This document shows, in pieces, positions 12,100 through 22,271 of a DNA stretch of 64,000 bases (positions within the stretch are counted from its first letter, which is position 1; each line of letters begins with the position of its first letter). A program made the position numbers and the translations under genes. The notes below the pieces were generated by a model, which saw only the letters and a list, made by a program, of their open reading frames with translations, ran no database searches and was not told where the DNA came from. The DNA lies in the NCBI RefSeq assembly GCF_024166365.1, contig NC_064842.1, forward strand, positions 21,423,001 through 21,487,000, written 5' to 3'. This DNA is from Elephas maximus indicus (taxonomy: Eukaryota > Chordata > Mammalia > Proboscidea > Elephantidae).

Positions 12100-12560
12100 C
12101 TTCTCTCTGATCTTCACTATTAACCCCTCTGCTCTCATCTTCTAGAATCCCTTCCCACATCTTTCAAGCCACAGGGACCTCTGGTGCATTGACTTCCCTG
12201 CTTTCCCTACCCTCACCGTTCTCTTTCCTTATGTCCTTACTGCACTGCTTACCCCTTTTAGAAACCATGACTCAGCAATATTAATTACTGACATATATTC
12301 TCCAGTCCCTTGTCTCTTTCTCCTCCCATCTAACTTTCTTGAAACCATTCTAATTCTGGTTTTGTCTAACCATCACCCTACCCTGTTCCTGTGCCTGTGC
12401 CTGAGTAGCTAAATATTTCTGAAGAAAACTTAAAAAAAAAAAAAGCCAGGCTGATGGTCAAATTTAATTTATCATCTTAAATTTCATATGGCTATTCGAT
12501 TTTGCCAGAAAATTGTACCATCCCTTCCATCACCCACTATTTCACACTTTTTTTTCTGTC
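12100..12560 (+). mobile_element. Possible LINE2 upstream part
   Basis: C/T-rich sequence in the same orientation and style as the LINE2 block that follows. It is too diverged to be sure. A poly(A) run is present at 12,431-12,444. Confidence 0.35.
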
Positions 12561-12571
12561 CTTATATCTCC

Positions 12572-12655
12572 TGGCAGTTCTACTCTGTCCTATAGGGTCG
12601 CTATGAGTCGGAATTGACTCGACGGCACCGGGTTTTTTTTTTACTGGGTTTATAT
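12572..12655 (+). mobile_element. AfroSINE 3' half
   Basis: Only the 3' body and tail are present: GGCAGTTCTACTCTGTCCTA, then GCTATGAGTCGGAATTGACTCGACGGCAC, followed by T-rich sequence. It is a 5'-truncated insertion within the LINE2 region and among the least diverged SINE pieces here. Confidence 0.88.
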
Positions 12656-12679
12656 CTCCAACTCTCAGAATGGAGGCAC

Positions 12680-13512
12680 ACAGATTAGACAACCCCCATC
12701 CTGTCAACAAATATTGCAGCAACCCACCTGCGTCTGTGCTCTCACGTCTGACTTTCACCCCTGCTGCATTGAAGACGCATCCTGCTTCCATCTAAAGCCA
12801 ACCTTCCCAGTTGTACTTTGGATCCCATTTACCCTTCCATTCTCAAGGATTTTATTTCTTAAATTTTCCCACAATTCCCCTTCTGTACCATCAAGTATTT
12901 TCTCTTTCCTTGATCATATCTATCAGCATTTAAACATGCCTTCATTTTTTTTTCATTAATAAAATATTTCTCTGAACTCATGTGTTCCCTCACCTACCAA
13001 CTCACTTTCCTGCTCATCTTACAGCAAAACTTTTTGTGGGAGTTGACTGAACTGCTATCTCACTGTTTCCGTATTCCCGTTTTATTCCACTTGAATAGAG
13101 CTGTCAATCCCAGCCACCACTTCACTGAAATGTCATTTATCAAGATCTCTAAGAAGTTCCATCTTAACAGACTCCAATGTCGATTCTCCTTTCCTTACTC
13201 AATATCTTATTTGACATGTCCGATAGAGTTGATCATGACCATCTTCTTTAAATACATTTGCCTTATGCTCCACATTTTTCTGATTTTCCTTCTCTTTCAT
13301 CAATTTCTCTTCTTTAGTCTCCTTTGTTAGTCAAATATTAGAAGTTAGCTTAGATTCCATTCTTCGTACCCAATATCTCATCTATCAGCAAGTTTGGTCA
13401 GCATTATCTCAACATATATCCTGAATCCAACAACTTATCACCATCCATATTGCTACAATCTTAGATGAAGCCTCCACCATCTCTTACCTGGACCACTGAA
13501 ATAGACCCATTT
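12680..13512 (+). mobile_element. LINE2 (L2) ORF2 fragment
   Basis: The sequence follows the L2 (CR1-clade) reverse-transcriptase region: 'TTACAGCAAAACTTTTTGTG', then a diverged 'cacttcactgaaatg..atcaag' block, 'GATAGAGTTGATCATGAC' (the FD-x-VDH type motif region), and a C-terminal block ending 'CTCTTACCTGGACCACTGAAAT' (the LDYCNS-like region). All frames are interrupted. L2 has been inactive since early mammalian evolution. Confidence 0.75.
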
Positions 13513-13539
13513 TTTCGTGCTCTGGAGAGAAATACAACA

Positions 13540-14082
13540 GAGCAAGAGGAAGGCCCTTCAGGGGCATAATGGTGGTATGATTTTAAATAAGGCGATGGAG
13601 GAAAACCTCCCTGAAAATGTGGAAAGTAGCACCTGAGAAAGACCTGAAGGAGGAGAGGGGAGACTCATGGAACCATCTGAGAGGAAGACAGCTCCAGGCA
13701 GAGGAACATCTAATGAAAGATTCCTGACGTGGGACTGGGCCTGTGGTGTGGTCGAGAAATAGCCAGGGGACTGGTGTGCTAGGGGAGAGTTGTAACAGAC
13801 AGGGGACGGGAGGGACAAAGAAAATGTGGGGCATTGTAGGCCATGCTGAAAACTTTGGTTTTTAAATCTGTGTGAGATGAGAATATACTGGAAGTTTTGG
13901 AACAGAAATAAATGGCAGTTTAACAGTGTCACTTAGGGCCTCTATATTAAAAGACTAGACTAAAGGGGATGAGGTCAGATTTGGAGAGATCAGTTAGAGG
14001 GCTATTACGGTAATCCCCTGAGAGATGATAGTGGCTTGAATAAGGTAGTTGCCGAGTGGAGGTTATCAGAAGTGGTCAGATC
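13540..14082 (-). mobile_element. LINE2 3' part, antisense (left half)
   Basis: On the minus strand this matches the L2 C-terminal/3' region (e.g. 'GGCATTGTAGGCCATG', 'CTATTACGGTAATCCCCTGAGAGATGATAGTGGCTTG'). It is interrupted at 14,083 by an L1 3'-end insertion and resumes at 14,960. Confidence 0.75.
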
Positions 14083-14094
14083 CTGGGTACATTT
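14083..14094. repeat. 12-bp target-site duplication (left copy)
   Basis: CTGGGTACATTT here is repeated exactly at 14,948-14,959. The pair brackets the L1 3'-end insertion inside the LINE2. Confidence 0.9.
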
Positions 14095-14947
14095 TTTTTT
14101 TAATAATTTATTTTGTTGTTGAGAATATACACACAAAAAATACAATTGAACAGTTTCTACATGTATAATTCGATGACACTGATTACTTTCTTCAAGTTGT
14201 AAAGCCATCCTCACCCTTCTTTTCTAAGTTGTTCCCCCATTAACATAAGCTCACTGCCCCCTAAGGTTCCTATCTAATTTTTCAAGTTGCTGTTGTCAGT
14301 TTGATCCCATACAAATAGATCTTAAAAGAGCATAATGCTCAAGACAGACATTCTCTACTAGTTAAGCTAAACTATGATTTTAAGAAAACTTCAGGGTATA
14401 TTTTTGGTTTAAGGTTTAAAGGTTATCTTAGGGCATTTGAAATTCTTTTATGCATTTTTCCCCTTTTTATGAGGATTCCTCTATCGAATCTTTGATCAAA
14501 ATGTTTAATAATGGTAGTTGGGCACCACCCACTTAGACCAATTAATGTAATGGCTGTGAAAAAGGTGTACACCTGTAAAAAGCTGAATTGGCAAAATTTG
14601 TGTGATAGATATATCTACAACAATGGCAAAAAAAAAAAAAAAAGGTTGCTGCTGAAGCAGCTTATGTACAACCAAACACCTGATGAGCTTTGGTTCCTTG
14701 GTTTGGAGATTTAGGATTATAGTTTCATGGAACATCCCAGTTAATTGACCTAATTCCAGGTTTTGTGCTTCTGTTCTATCTCCTAGTTCATTGCATAGTG
14801 CCTGGGATCTTAAAACCTTGCAAATGGCCACCCAAAGCACAACAAATGGTCTCTATTCACCTGGAGCAGCAGAGGAACAAGAGTCAGGAATAGGAGGGAG
14901 AAATGAAATGTGTGGCTAATTGCCTCCATGAAAAACTGCCTCCTTTG
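14095..14947 (-). mobile_element. Afrotherian L1 3' end, antisense, with 12-bp TSD
   Basis: The segment starts with a T-run (poly(A) tail on the minus strand). It shares blocks with the L1 3' ends at 2,158-2,484 and 6,890-7,080, and the right part resembles 59,040-59,200. It is a 5'-truncated insertion of about 850 bp that split an older LINE2. An A17 run at 14,627-14,643 lies inside. Confidence 0.8.
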
Positions 14948-15130
14948 CTGGGTACATTTCCAAGGCAGAGTCATCAGGATTTGCTGACCGATTGGATGTG
15001 GAGTATGAGAGAAAGGGAGGGGTCAAGGATGACCCTAACATTTTTGGTCTGAGTAACTGAAAGAATAGAACTGCCAATGACTGTAAAAGGGAAGATGCAG
15101 GAAGAGCAGTTTATTGGGGGAGAGCAGAAG
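14948..15130 (-). mobile_element. LINE2 3' part, antisense (right half)
   Basis: The right TSD copy (14,948-14,959) is followed by the continuation of the interrupted L2: 'AGTCATCAGGATTTGCTGACCGATTGGATGTGG' and 'CAAGGATGACCCTAACATTTTTGG', typical of antisense L2. Confidence 0.75.
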
Positions 15131-15134
15131 AGGT

Positions 15135-15374
15135 TTTCAGACTTGTTATTTCATGAACACATAACTATATGATCTGGCCACTATCCAGCTCTCTGATGAG
15201 ACCACGGACCCGGTGACACCATGATTGTAGTGTTCAGGGGCCCTGATGCAAGAGACCTACCTAAGCCATGCTCAGACTCCTGACCCACAGAAACAGAGAG
15301 ATAAAAATTGTGTTGTTTTAAGCAGCTAAATTTGGGGTAACATTGTGAGTGAGGAATAGATAACTAATACAGTG
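15135..15374 (+). mobile_element. MaLR-like LTR 3' remnant (tentative)
   Basis: The end '..TTGTTTTAAGCAGCTAAATTTGGGGTAAC...AGATAACTAATACA' resembles the 3' terminus of mammalian ERVL/MaLR LTRs. The 5' part is not recognised. Confidence 0.45.
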
Positions 15375-16075
15375 AGATTGGCTTGAGTCGCCAAACCATT
15401 TCATGGTTTTAAAGAGTGATTTTCCCAGTACATTCTAAATATGATTTCATTTATCAAAATGACATTTAAAATTTATCAGAATACCATTTATGGTATAAGG
15501 TGAAGTATATTTATCTTAAGATCTGAACTTCAAGATTTACAGAGCTTTTGAAAAAATTTCTCCTTTGAGAATTTCTCTTTTATTTACTTTTTCAGGATGA
15601 TTTTTAGAATGGTTATGCAGTTCTCTAAGACTGATTTTGGAAATCTGAGCCATCCCGTAATGGTTAAGCCGGGAATAACTAATGTGGCCCATTAGCTTGG
15701 AGAATTAATTTTACCTGACAATTTTGGGAACAGAAGATTTGAATTCTTATGGCATTAAAATATTTTATAACATGCGTGTGCAAGTAAACTCAGCAGATTA
15801 CTATTTACGTATGTGGAACAACTCATGGGGAGTGAGTGAGGAGAAAATTTGATTGTTTTGAGTTTTCAGGTAATCAGGTGCGTTTAACCATGTTGGGAGC
15901 AAAAGAGCTATGAAGGAAATGATGTTTGTCTAGTGGCAGCAGTTGCAACTTGCCAGAGGGGAGAGGCTGCAATCCCAGCATTCCCAGATATACTGGAGGC
16001 TGGGGCAGGTAGGGTGTGGTTTTTGCTTGTTTGTTTGATTATTATTATGATTTTTTTTTTATCTTTCTTTATTAT
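15375..16075. other. Unassigned, repeat-poor sequence
   Basis: I recognise no repeat and no gene. A short simple TTATTATTATGA/T-run patch precedes the SINE. Confidence 0.4.
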
Positions 16076-16247
16076 GGAAACCCTGGTGGCACAGCGGTTA
16101 AGAGGTATAGCTGCTAACCAAAAGGCTGGCAGTTTGAATCCACCAGGAGCTCCTTGGAAACCCTATGGGGCAGTTCTTCTCTGTCCTGTAGGGTCACTGT
16201 GGGTTGGAATTGACTTGATGGCAATGGTTTTTTTTTTTTTTTTTCCC
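16076..16247 (+). mobile_element. AfroSINE, short type, complete
   Basis: Complete head-to-tail copy: CCCTGGTGGCACAGCGGTTA (box A region), GCAGTTTGAATCCACC (box B), GGAAACCCTATGGGGCAG body, GGGTTGGAATTGACTTGATG tail, then a T-run. Little divergence. Confidence 0.92.
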
Positions 16248-17165
16248 CTTTACTATCGTTACTTTAAATTTTATTATGGTAAAATAAATATTTGCTATTT
16301 CAGCTGTTTTCATACTTTTAATTCAGTGACAATTATGTCCCCATGTTTTGCAACCATCACCACTATCTGCTTCCAAATTTTTCATCACCCTTAACAGAAA
16401 CTTAGTATCCCCTAAACGATACCCCTGATTCTCCCACACACCCCTCCACCTTACCTGCCCCTAGTAATTACTAATAAACTTTTATCTCTATGCATTTGCT
16501 TATTTTAGATATTTCACGTAAGTGAGGTCATGCGATGTTTATCCTTTTGTGTCTGATTTTTTCACTCAGCATAGTATTTTCAGGGTTCATCAATGTGGTA
16601 GCGTGTATCAGGACTTCATTTCTCTTTATAGATGAGTATTATTTCATTGCATGTATGTACATCTCGTTTATCCATTCACTAGTTGATGAGCACTTGGGTT
16701 GTTTCTACCTTTTGGCTATTGTGAATAATGCTGCTGTGAACATTGGTGTACAGTATTTGTTTGTGTCTCTGCATCCAGGTCTTTGGGTATATACCTAGGA
16801 GTGGAATTGCTGGGTCGTATGGTTAAGTGCTTGGCTGCTAAACAAAATTTGACCAGTGGTTTCAACTCACCAGCTGCTCCATGGAAGAAAGATGTGGCAG
16901 TCAGCTTCCATGAAGATTTACAGCCTTGGAAACACTATAGGGTGCTTCTACTCTGTCCTACAGGGTCACTGTGGGTCAGAATCGACTCAGTGGTAATGGG
17001 TGGGTAACAGTATTTCTATGTTTAACCTTTTGAGGAAACTACATCACTGTTTCCCACAGTAGCTGTACTATTTTTTAATCCCACCAGCAATGGATGAGCC
17101 CTCCACTTGCTTGTTTGTTCTAATGAGCTTTTCATCATACAAATAAGAGATTCTGTTCTAAACAA
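16248..17165 (-). mobile_element. L1 3' UTR / ORF2 3' end, antisense
   Basis: It shows the typical antisense L1 3'-end order: 'ATTATGTCCCCATG', 'TTCACTCAGCATAGTATTTTC', 'ATTCACTAGTTGATGAGCACTTGGG', 'GCTATTGTGAATAATGCTGCTGTG', 'TATATACCTAGGAGTGGAATTGCTGGG'. An AfroSINE (16,818-17,008) interrupts it, and the L1 resumes ('AACCTTTTGAGGAAACTAC') up to about 17,165. Confidence 0.85.
16818..17008 (+). mobile_element. AfroSINE, long type, inside L1
   Basis: The head is partly missing ('GGTTAAGTGCTTGGCTGCTAA'). It has the extended middle 'AGAAAGATGTGGCAGTCAGC' and 'AGATTTACAGCCTTGGAAAC', then the RTE-like tail GGGTCAGAATCGACTCAGTGG. Confidence 0.88.
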
Positions 17166-17718
17166 TTACACCCAAAAGCTACTATTACCGTAAAGCAGTC
17201 TAACTTTCTTGCCTTGATTACTATAAACTGTTTAGCTGACGAGCTTGTAATTGTACTTCAATCTACTTGCTACTGTACTCACTTTGCCAGTACCCTAAGA
17301 CCCCTGATGCCTGTATTTGGCTTTTCTCTGAAATGAATGTCACTCTTTATCTTTTAAAAGGAATATAACTTTGAAGATATATTTTCAAACGGAGACACAA
17401 AATTATGGCTAAACACAAGAATGTCTCAGCCTGAGCCCAGAGGAAATGCTCAGGGTCCTAATGGACAATTCAGAGCATTTGGAAGTCATCAAGGGGGCTC
17501 CCCGTAGTTCACCTGATGGTACAGATGGAAGCACCCCCTCCAGCACCCCTAGAGCATTAATAGTCATATTGGTGTAGGTGGCATTAACCCAAAGGCATAT
17601 GACGTACTTATATGCTTATTTAGAATGTGACTTTTTTATTTTTGTGCAGAAGTAAAGAATACAAGCCATATAAAAACCTACAGCACTAATTACAAGAAAC
17701 CCAAGATTTAAAGTCCCT
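17166..17718. other. Unassigned sequence
   Basis: No supported feature. Confidence 0.4.
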
Positions 17719-17912
17719 TGTAGGTGAAAAAGCTAATGCACTTGGCTGCTAAACAGAAGTTGTAGGTTCAGGTCCACTAAGAGCTACCTGGAGATCTACT
17801 TCTGAAAAAGCAGCCATTGAAAGCCCTGTGGAGCACAACTCTGCCCTTACGTACATAAGGTCAGCATGAGTCAGAATCAACTTCACGGCAACTGGTTTCT
17901 TCATGTCGCTTT
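17719..17912 (+). mobile_element. AfroSINE (extended-middle type)
   Basis: 'CACTTGGCTGCTAAACAGAAG', 'GAGATCTACTTCTGAAAAAGCAGCC' and the tail 'CATGAGTCAGAATCAACTTCACGGCAAC' identify it. The head is diverged. Confidence 0.85.
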
Positions 17913-18239
17913 AGAATTAAATACCTGTAACTATATGAGTCAAGTCTTGGTTAGACCATCCAATGAGATGTACCATTAAATAAGCAAATTAAAAAAAAAA
18001 AAAAAAAGTGTTTTGAAGCCTCTTTTAAGGTCAGTTGCAGGATTTCTCTCTAGGTTCCACTCACCTTAAACGGAGACTATTTAGTGAGAACTCGAATCTC
18101 TGTTTGGTCAAAAATGGCTGACAAATGGAGAGGCTGACACCTTTAGGTGGTGCATTTTAACGGGCTCCAAAGACATACTTAAACAGTAGCTGAGAGACTG
18201 GGGCTCACTTGGTTCTTTCCATTACAGACGGTTGAAGGC
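17913..18239. other. Unassigned sequence with an A-run
   Basis: A17 at 17,991-18,007, otherwise no recognised element. The bases just before the next feature (TTCTTTCCATTACAG) look like a splice acceptor, but no exon structure supports it. Confidence 0.4.
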
Positions 18240-18476
18240 ATGGACGTGAATAACACACTTGGTTTATTGGTCTTAGGTTACCGTATTTACAACGGTGCTG
18301 TCAACTTAAAAAGGACTTTTGGCAAAATAACTGGTGAGGACATTTTCAGCGAGATTTATGAAGTATTTAGCAGGCACTGTATCAATTTCAAAACATGCAT
18401 GGCCAAGTGCACAGATGGAGCTGAATCTGTGAAAGGCAAAGCTGAGGAGAGGGATGTCTTACACGCAGATTGTTAA
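18240..18476 (+). pseudogene. hAT-transposase-like (ZBED/FAM200-like) coding remnant
   Basis: A 78-codon open frame reads like the middle of a hAT-type transposase or a domesticated relative. It has 'YRIYNGAVNL', then 'TGEDIFSEIYEVFSRHCINF', then 'CMAKCTDGAESVKGKA'. The spacing T-G-E-D-I-F ... C-T-D-G-A ... G matches the conserved block of hAT proteins and their host-derived relatives, where the Asp of CTDGA lies in the RNase-H-like catalytic fold. Upstream and downstream parts are not seen in any frame, so this is a fragment of a transposon or of a processed copy of a hAT-derived gene. Which of the two it is cannot be decided here. Confidence 0.5.
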
Positions 18477-18739
18477 TATGCCCGGGAAAAGACCAGCAGC
18501 CACTGTCTCTCTACCAAGACACCACACCTCAGGAGGTTTGCCGCTTTCTCCGTGTGTTCAGTACAGATAGTAAAACAGGGAGATAAACACTTGCCTTTTC
18601 TAAAAAAAAATCGCTTAAAATTATCATCTTCTTAAAACAAATATTTCAGAAAACAGAAATGTCTTTAAAGGACAGCTGTGAACTGGCTTAACTATGGGAA
18701 AGTGTTTGTCAGATTTTTTTTTTTCCCTAAATGGACCCC
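18477..18739. other. Unassigned sequence
   Basis: AT-rich with a short A-run near 18,602; nothing else supported. Confidence 0.4.
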
Positions 18740-19169
18740 AGGAACCCACTATTGATGAATCCTCAGTCTGTTTCATGTCTTTTTGTCATCTTTAATTTAT
18801 TCGTAAACCCCTTTCATATTATTTACTTTAAAATATATTTTAATAATGTGATGATCACTCATGAATTCACCACCTAATCCAAGAACATTAGTGATAAGCT
18901 ATATCTTCTAATAAGCAGTTTTCTATCCCATCCTCGGTATCCCAAATTTTGGGTTTATTGCTTCCCTGCTTTTAAAAAAAAAAAAAGTATATGCATACCT
19001 AAAATACATTGTTAGTTTTAGTTGTTAGTAAAATGTATATAAAGTTTTTTTATGCTGTACGTAGTCTTCTGGGCACTTGCTTTTTTTCCCACAACATCAT
19101 TACTAAAAATTGTCTGTTTTGTTTCAGGTAGCTAGAAGTCATTTTCACCACAATATAGCATGCAGTTAT
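18740..19169 (-). mobile_element. Old L1 3' UTR, antisense (left of pseudogene)
   Basis: Diverged antisense L1 3'-UTR style sequence ('TTCGTAAACCCC', 'GTATATAAAGTTTTTTTATGC', 'CACTTGCTTTTTTTCCC'). The processed pseudogene at 19,184 inserted at its right edge. Confidence 0.45.
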
Positions 19170-19183
19170 AAGAAATAACACAG
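19170..19183. repeat. 14-bp target-site duplication, left
   Basis: AAGAAATAACACAG, repeated exactly at 20,656-20,669. It brackets the C18orf21 processed pseudogene. Confidence 0.92.
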
Positions 19184-20655
19184 CTGCTTCCAGCGTCTCC
19201 TTGTCTCACCAGCGACGAGGCAAAAGCGCTACCTTGAGGCCGAGGCTCAGAAAGTACAAGCTAGCTGTCCAGGCCATGCCTGCTATCTCTATGCTAAGAA
19301 CACTTTTGAAGAAACATGTCCATACTGTTTCCAGTTGCTGGCTTTGGATAACTCTTGGGTGCACCTCAAACTCAAGCCCAAACTGACACCCGAAATAAAG
19401 AAACTTCTTAATCGAGAAGCAAAAAATTATACACTCAGTTTTAAAGAAGCAAAAATTGTGAAAAAGTACAGACTCCAAAAGTATATTGTTGATTACTTGT
19501 AAAACATGCAAGAGAACAGTTAAACATCGTGGTAAATGTAGGAGTTTTCTATCATCACTGAAGAGCAAGCCTAGCGCTCCTACGACTAAACCCATCCTGA
19601 AGACACCGGTGAGAAAGACTCTGACTTCCACCAAGCCAAATCGCGGTATGTCTGCTTCCCAGGGCAAGAGCCCTGCACTGATTTTCAGAACACCTACATC
19701 TGAACAGTCAACATGCACTTTCTCTTCCTCAAAGAATACGAGCAAAACGAAGAAACACTTCTCTCAACAACAACAAAAAAATGTTGCTTAGTCACCAAGA
19801 ATTCCAAAAGAACCCAAAGCTGGACTTCAGAAATTTCTTGCCTTCTCTGTAAAGGATGGATTTTGAAAATAAGAAATATAGAAAGTAATTTCTGAAATGA
19901 AATCTAATCAGAAAAACAATACTTTTAAAAATTTTTATTTATTCTTTGAATACATGAATATTAGGTCCAAGAGCAAACTTTTCTTGGTATTCTTCAGTGT
20001 TTATAGGGAAAATACCTCACTGGAATAAATAACTGAAACTTGTTTACCTCTCAGTGCAAAAAAATATATGAAAGGTCCTTTGAAGTAGTAAAGATATATA
20101 GGGCTATAGAGTGGTATTTTTATATTCCCTTCCCTTAATTAGAAGTTTTCGTTATTTATGTCGTTTTCTCTCTAAGGAAATTCAGACCTCTTAGAGAGGG
20201 TCAATGAACTTGTGAAGCTTTCTTCTGGGTATCTACAGCCTTCTCGCTAATTCAATAAAAGGGTCAAGTGTACTTGTCCTTATGTTCCCACAGTCATCTG
20301 TACAGCTGTATCAGTAAGATCTGAAGGTATTTCCTAGCACAAAAGTAAATATCTGGGACAGCCTTGATTATACATGATTTAATAAGATACAGAAATTTTC
20401 ATTTTTTACAATTTTCTATTGTTCCTACAGTAGTATTTCACCTCAAGTGACATTTTAATTTGCTCTGTTGAAACCGATTTCTAGGTCTAAAAACTACATC
20501 AGAACACAACATAGTAATGGTTTAGCAGTTCTTAAATCTTTTTTGGAACATAGATACACTTTTTTTTTTTTTAAAAGGAGGAGCTAGAGTTATATTCAAC
20601 GTATCTTTTCAAAAGCTCTTTAAATAAATGATTTAGATACATTGAACTATAAAAA
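19184..20655 (+). pseudogene. C18orf21: Processed pseudogene of C18orf21 (RMP24, UPF0711 family)
   Basis: An intronless copy of a host mRNA lies between perfect 14-bp target-site duplications and ends in an A-rich tail (20,651-20,657), the signature of L1-mediated retroposition. The parent encodes a small zinc-motif protein, recently linked to RNase MRP. Three frames joined end to end give the family pattern: 'QKRYLEAEAQKVQASCPGHA', 'CPYCFQLLALDNS' (first Cys pair, 19,317-19,328), 'TPEIKKLLNREAKNYTLSFK', 'LLITCKTCKRTVKH' (second Cys pair), 'KGKSPALIFRTPTS' and 'LDFRNFLPSL'. Damage: the start codon is ACG (19,215-19,217); about nine codons are missing before the first Cys pair; a frameshift lies near 19,470 with TAA at 19,500; a second lies near 19,775. 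About 0.8 kb of 3' UTR follows 19,866. The identity is from recognition of the family, not a search. Confidence 0.85.
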
Positions 20656-20669
20656 AAGAAATAACACAG
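20656..20669. repeat. 14-bp target-site duplication, right
   Basis: Exact second copy of the duplication at 19,170-19,183. Confidence 0.92.
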
Positions 20670-21615
20670 AGAGATCCCATGTGCCTTTGCCCAGTTTCTC
20701 CCAATGCTAACATCTTGCAAAACTCAACTAAAATATTGACATTGGTACTGTCGAAACACAGAATACTTCCATCTTCAAAAGGATTCCACATGTTGCCTTT
20801 TTATAGCAGCAAACCCACTTCCCTCCCATTGCCTTCCCCCAACCACAATGTTGCTGTTCTTGTTAGATGCCGTTGAGGTGGTTTCAACTCATAGTTTCCA
20901 CCCCTGTGTACAACAGAATGAAATACTGCCTGGTCCTACACCATCCTCACAATCATTGCTATGTTTGAGCTCATTGTTGCAACCACTGTGTCAGTCCATA
21001 TAATTGAGGGTCTTCTTTTTCACTGACCCTCTACTTTATCAAGCATGATGTCCTTCTTCAGAGATTGGTCCCTCCTGATAATATGCCCAAAGTGTGTGAA
21101 ATGAAGTCTCGCAATCCTCACTTCTAAGGAGCATTCTGGCTGTACTTCTTCCAAGACAGATTTGTTCATTCTTCTGGCAGCCCGTGGTATATTCAATGTT
21201 CTTCACCACCATGTCACCATCTCTCACCTAATCCCTGGTACTGGTAACCTTTAATCTATTCTCCACTTCTATGATTTTGTCATTTCAAGAAAGTTATATA
21301 AATAGAATCATATACTGTGGAACATTTGAAATTAGATTTTGTTTATTATTCATCATATTCTCTGGACATTCATCCAAGTTTCAGTGTATATCAATAATTC
21401 ATTTCTTTGTATTCCTGAGTAATATTACATAGTATGGATTTAGCACAGTTTGCTTAGCCATTCACCCACTGAAAGACATCTGAGTTATTTCCAGTTTTTG
21501 GTTATTATGAATAAAGCTGCCATAAACATTAGTGTACAGCTTTGTGTGTGAATGTAAGTTTTTATTTCTCTATGACAAATGCCTAGAGTTTAATTGCTGT
21601 GTCATATGGTACTTG
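20670..21615 (-). mobile_element. L1 3' UTR, antisense, split by an RTE 3' end
   Basis: Antisense L1 order: 'GAGATCCCATGTGCCTTTGCCCAGTTTCTCCCAATG', 'GTTGCCTTTTTATAGCAGC', (RTE 20,851-21,218), 'CTGGTACTGGTAACC', 'ATAAATAGAATCATATACTG', 'AGCCATTCACCCACTGAAAGACATCTGAG', 'GTGTCATATGGTA'. It is an L1MA/MB-like 3' end, older than the afrotherian L1s. Confidence 0.8.
20851..21218 (-). mobile_element. RTE LINE 3' end, antisense
   Basis: On the minus strand it matches the 3' 370 bp of the RTE copies at 41,141 and 63,520 (e.g. 'AAGCATGATGTCCTTCTTCAG', 'GTCTCGCAATCCTCAC', 'TTCCAAGACAGATTTGTTCATTC'). It is a 5'-truncated insertion within the antisense L1. Confidence 0.88.
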
Positions 21616-21775
21616 TGGAGTCCTAGTGACACAGTGGTTAAAGAGCTCATCTGCTTACCAGAAGGTCAGCAGTGCAAATCCACCAGTTGCTCCTTGGGAA
21701 CCCTATAGGTAGCTCTACTCTGGTCTACAGAGTTGCTATGAATAGGAATTAGCTCCACAGCTGTCTCTAGAATGT
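21616..21775 (+). mobile_element. AfroSINE, short type, diverged
   Basis: 'GTCCTAGTGACACAGTGGTTAAAG', 'GCAAATCCACCAGTTGCTCC' and the tail 'GCTATGAATAGGAATTAGCTCCAC' are present. Confidence 0.88.
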
Positions 21776-21811
21776 GTTAGTACTCTCCCCATTTCCACCC
21801 TCCCTTCCCTG

Positions 21812-21977
21812 TTTGGCACAGTAGTTAAAAGGTCAGGCTGTTAATCAAAAGGTCGGCAGTTCAAATCCACCAGCCGATCCTTGGAAACCCTGTGGGCAGT
21901 TCTACTCTGTCCTATAGGACTACTATGAGTTGAAATGACTTGAAAGCAATGGATTTTTTTTTTTTTTTTTTTTTTTT
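21812..21977 (+). mobile_element. AfroSINE, short type
   Basis: 'CACAGTAGTTAAAAGGTCAGGC', 'TCGGCAGTTCAAATCCACCAG', 'GGAAACCCTGTGGGCAG', tail 'CTATGAGTTGAAATGACTTG' and a long T-run (21,953-21,977). Confidence 0.9.
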
Positions 21978-22170
21978 CTATTTCCATCCATCCAGTTTTC
22001 TTGCCTCTCCTTGCTTTCTTGTCTTTGCTTTTTGGGCAAATGTTGCCTGTTTGGTCTCATATAGTTGATTGTTTTAAGGAGCACATTCCTCCTGGGTGTT
22101 GTTTATTTTATAGGCCAGTCTCTTATTTGGCTTAAAGGTGACTTCATTTCCAGATCAAAAGAGTGTTGTC
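21978..22170 (-). mobile_element. Afrotherian L1 3'-UTR fragment, antisense
   Basis: 'TTTTTGGGCAAATGTTGCC', 'TTTGGTCTCATATAG' and 'AAGGAGCACATTCC' match a motif set also visible, in degraded form, at 36,960-37,082. Confidence 0.6.
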
Positions 22171-22271
22171 TTAATTACCTACTGCTGCTGTAACAAATAT
22201 TGCAAGCGGATGGTTTTAGCAAACCGAAGTTCATTCTGTCATAGTTTAGGAGGCTAGAAGGCCAAATTCAG
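22171..22271 (-). mobile_element. MaLR-type LTR end, antisense fragment
   Basis: 'CTGCTGCTGTAACAAATATTGCAAGCGG..GTTTTAGCAAACCG' matches the left end of the LTR at 10,818. It is abruptly joined to L1 sequence at 22,272. Confidence 0.65.

Noticed and set aside
12980-13330. 116-residue hydrophobic open frame
   Set aside because: It falls in an old LINE2 fragment in the wrong frame for the L2 protein; hydrophobicity comes from T-rich sequence.
15933-16394. 153-residue open frame
   Set aside because: It runs through an AfroSINE, a T-run and antisense L1, so it is a chance fusion of repeats.
18224-18239. Splice acceptor before the hAT-like frame
   Set aside because: A pyrimidine-rich stretch ending in ACAG is present, but there is no matching donor, no further exon and no continued frame.
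19206-19745. 179-residue minus-strand open frame
   Set aside because: It is the reverse strand of the C18orf21 retrocopy; the plus-strand frames carry the recognisable protein motifs.
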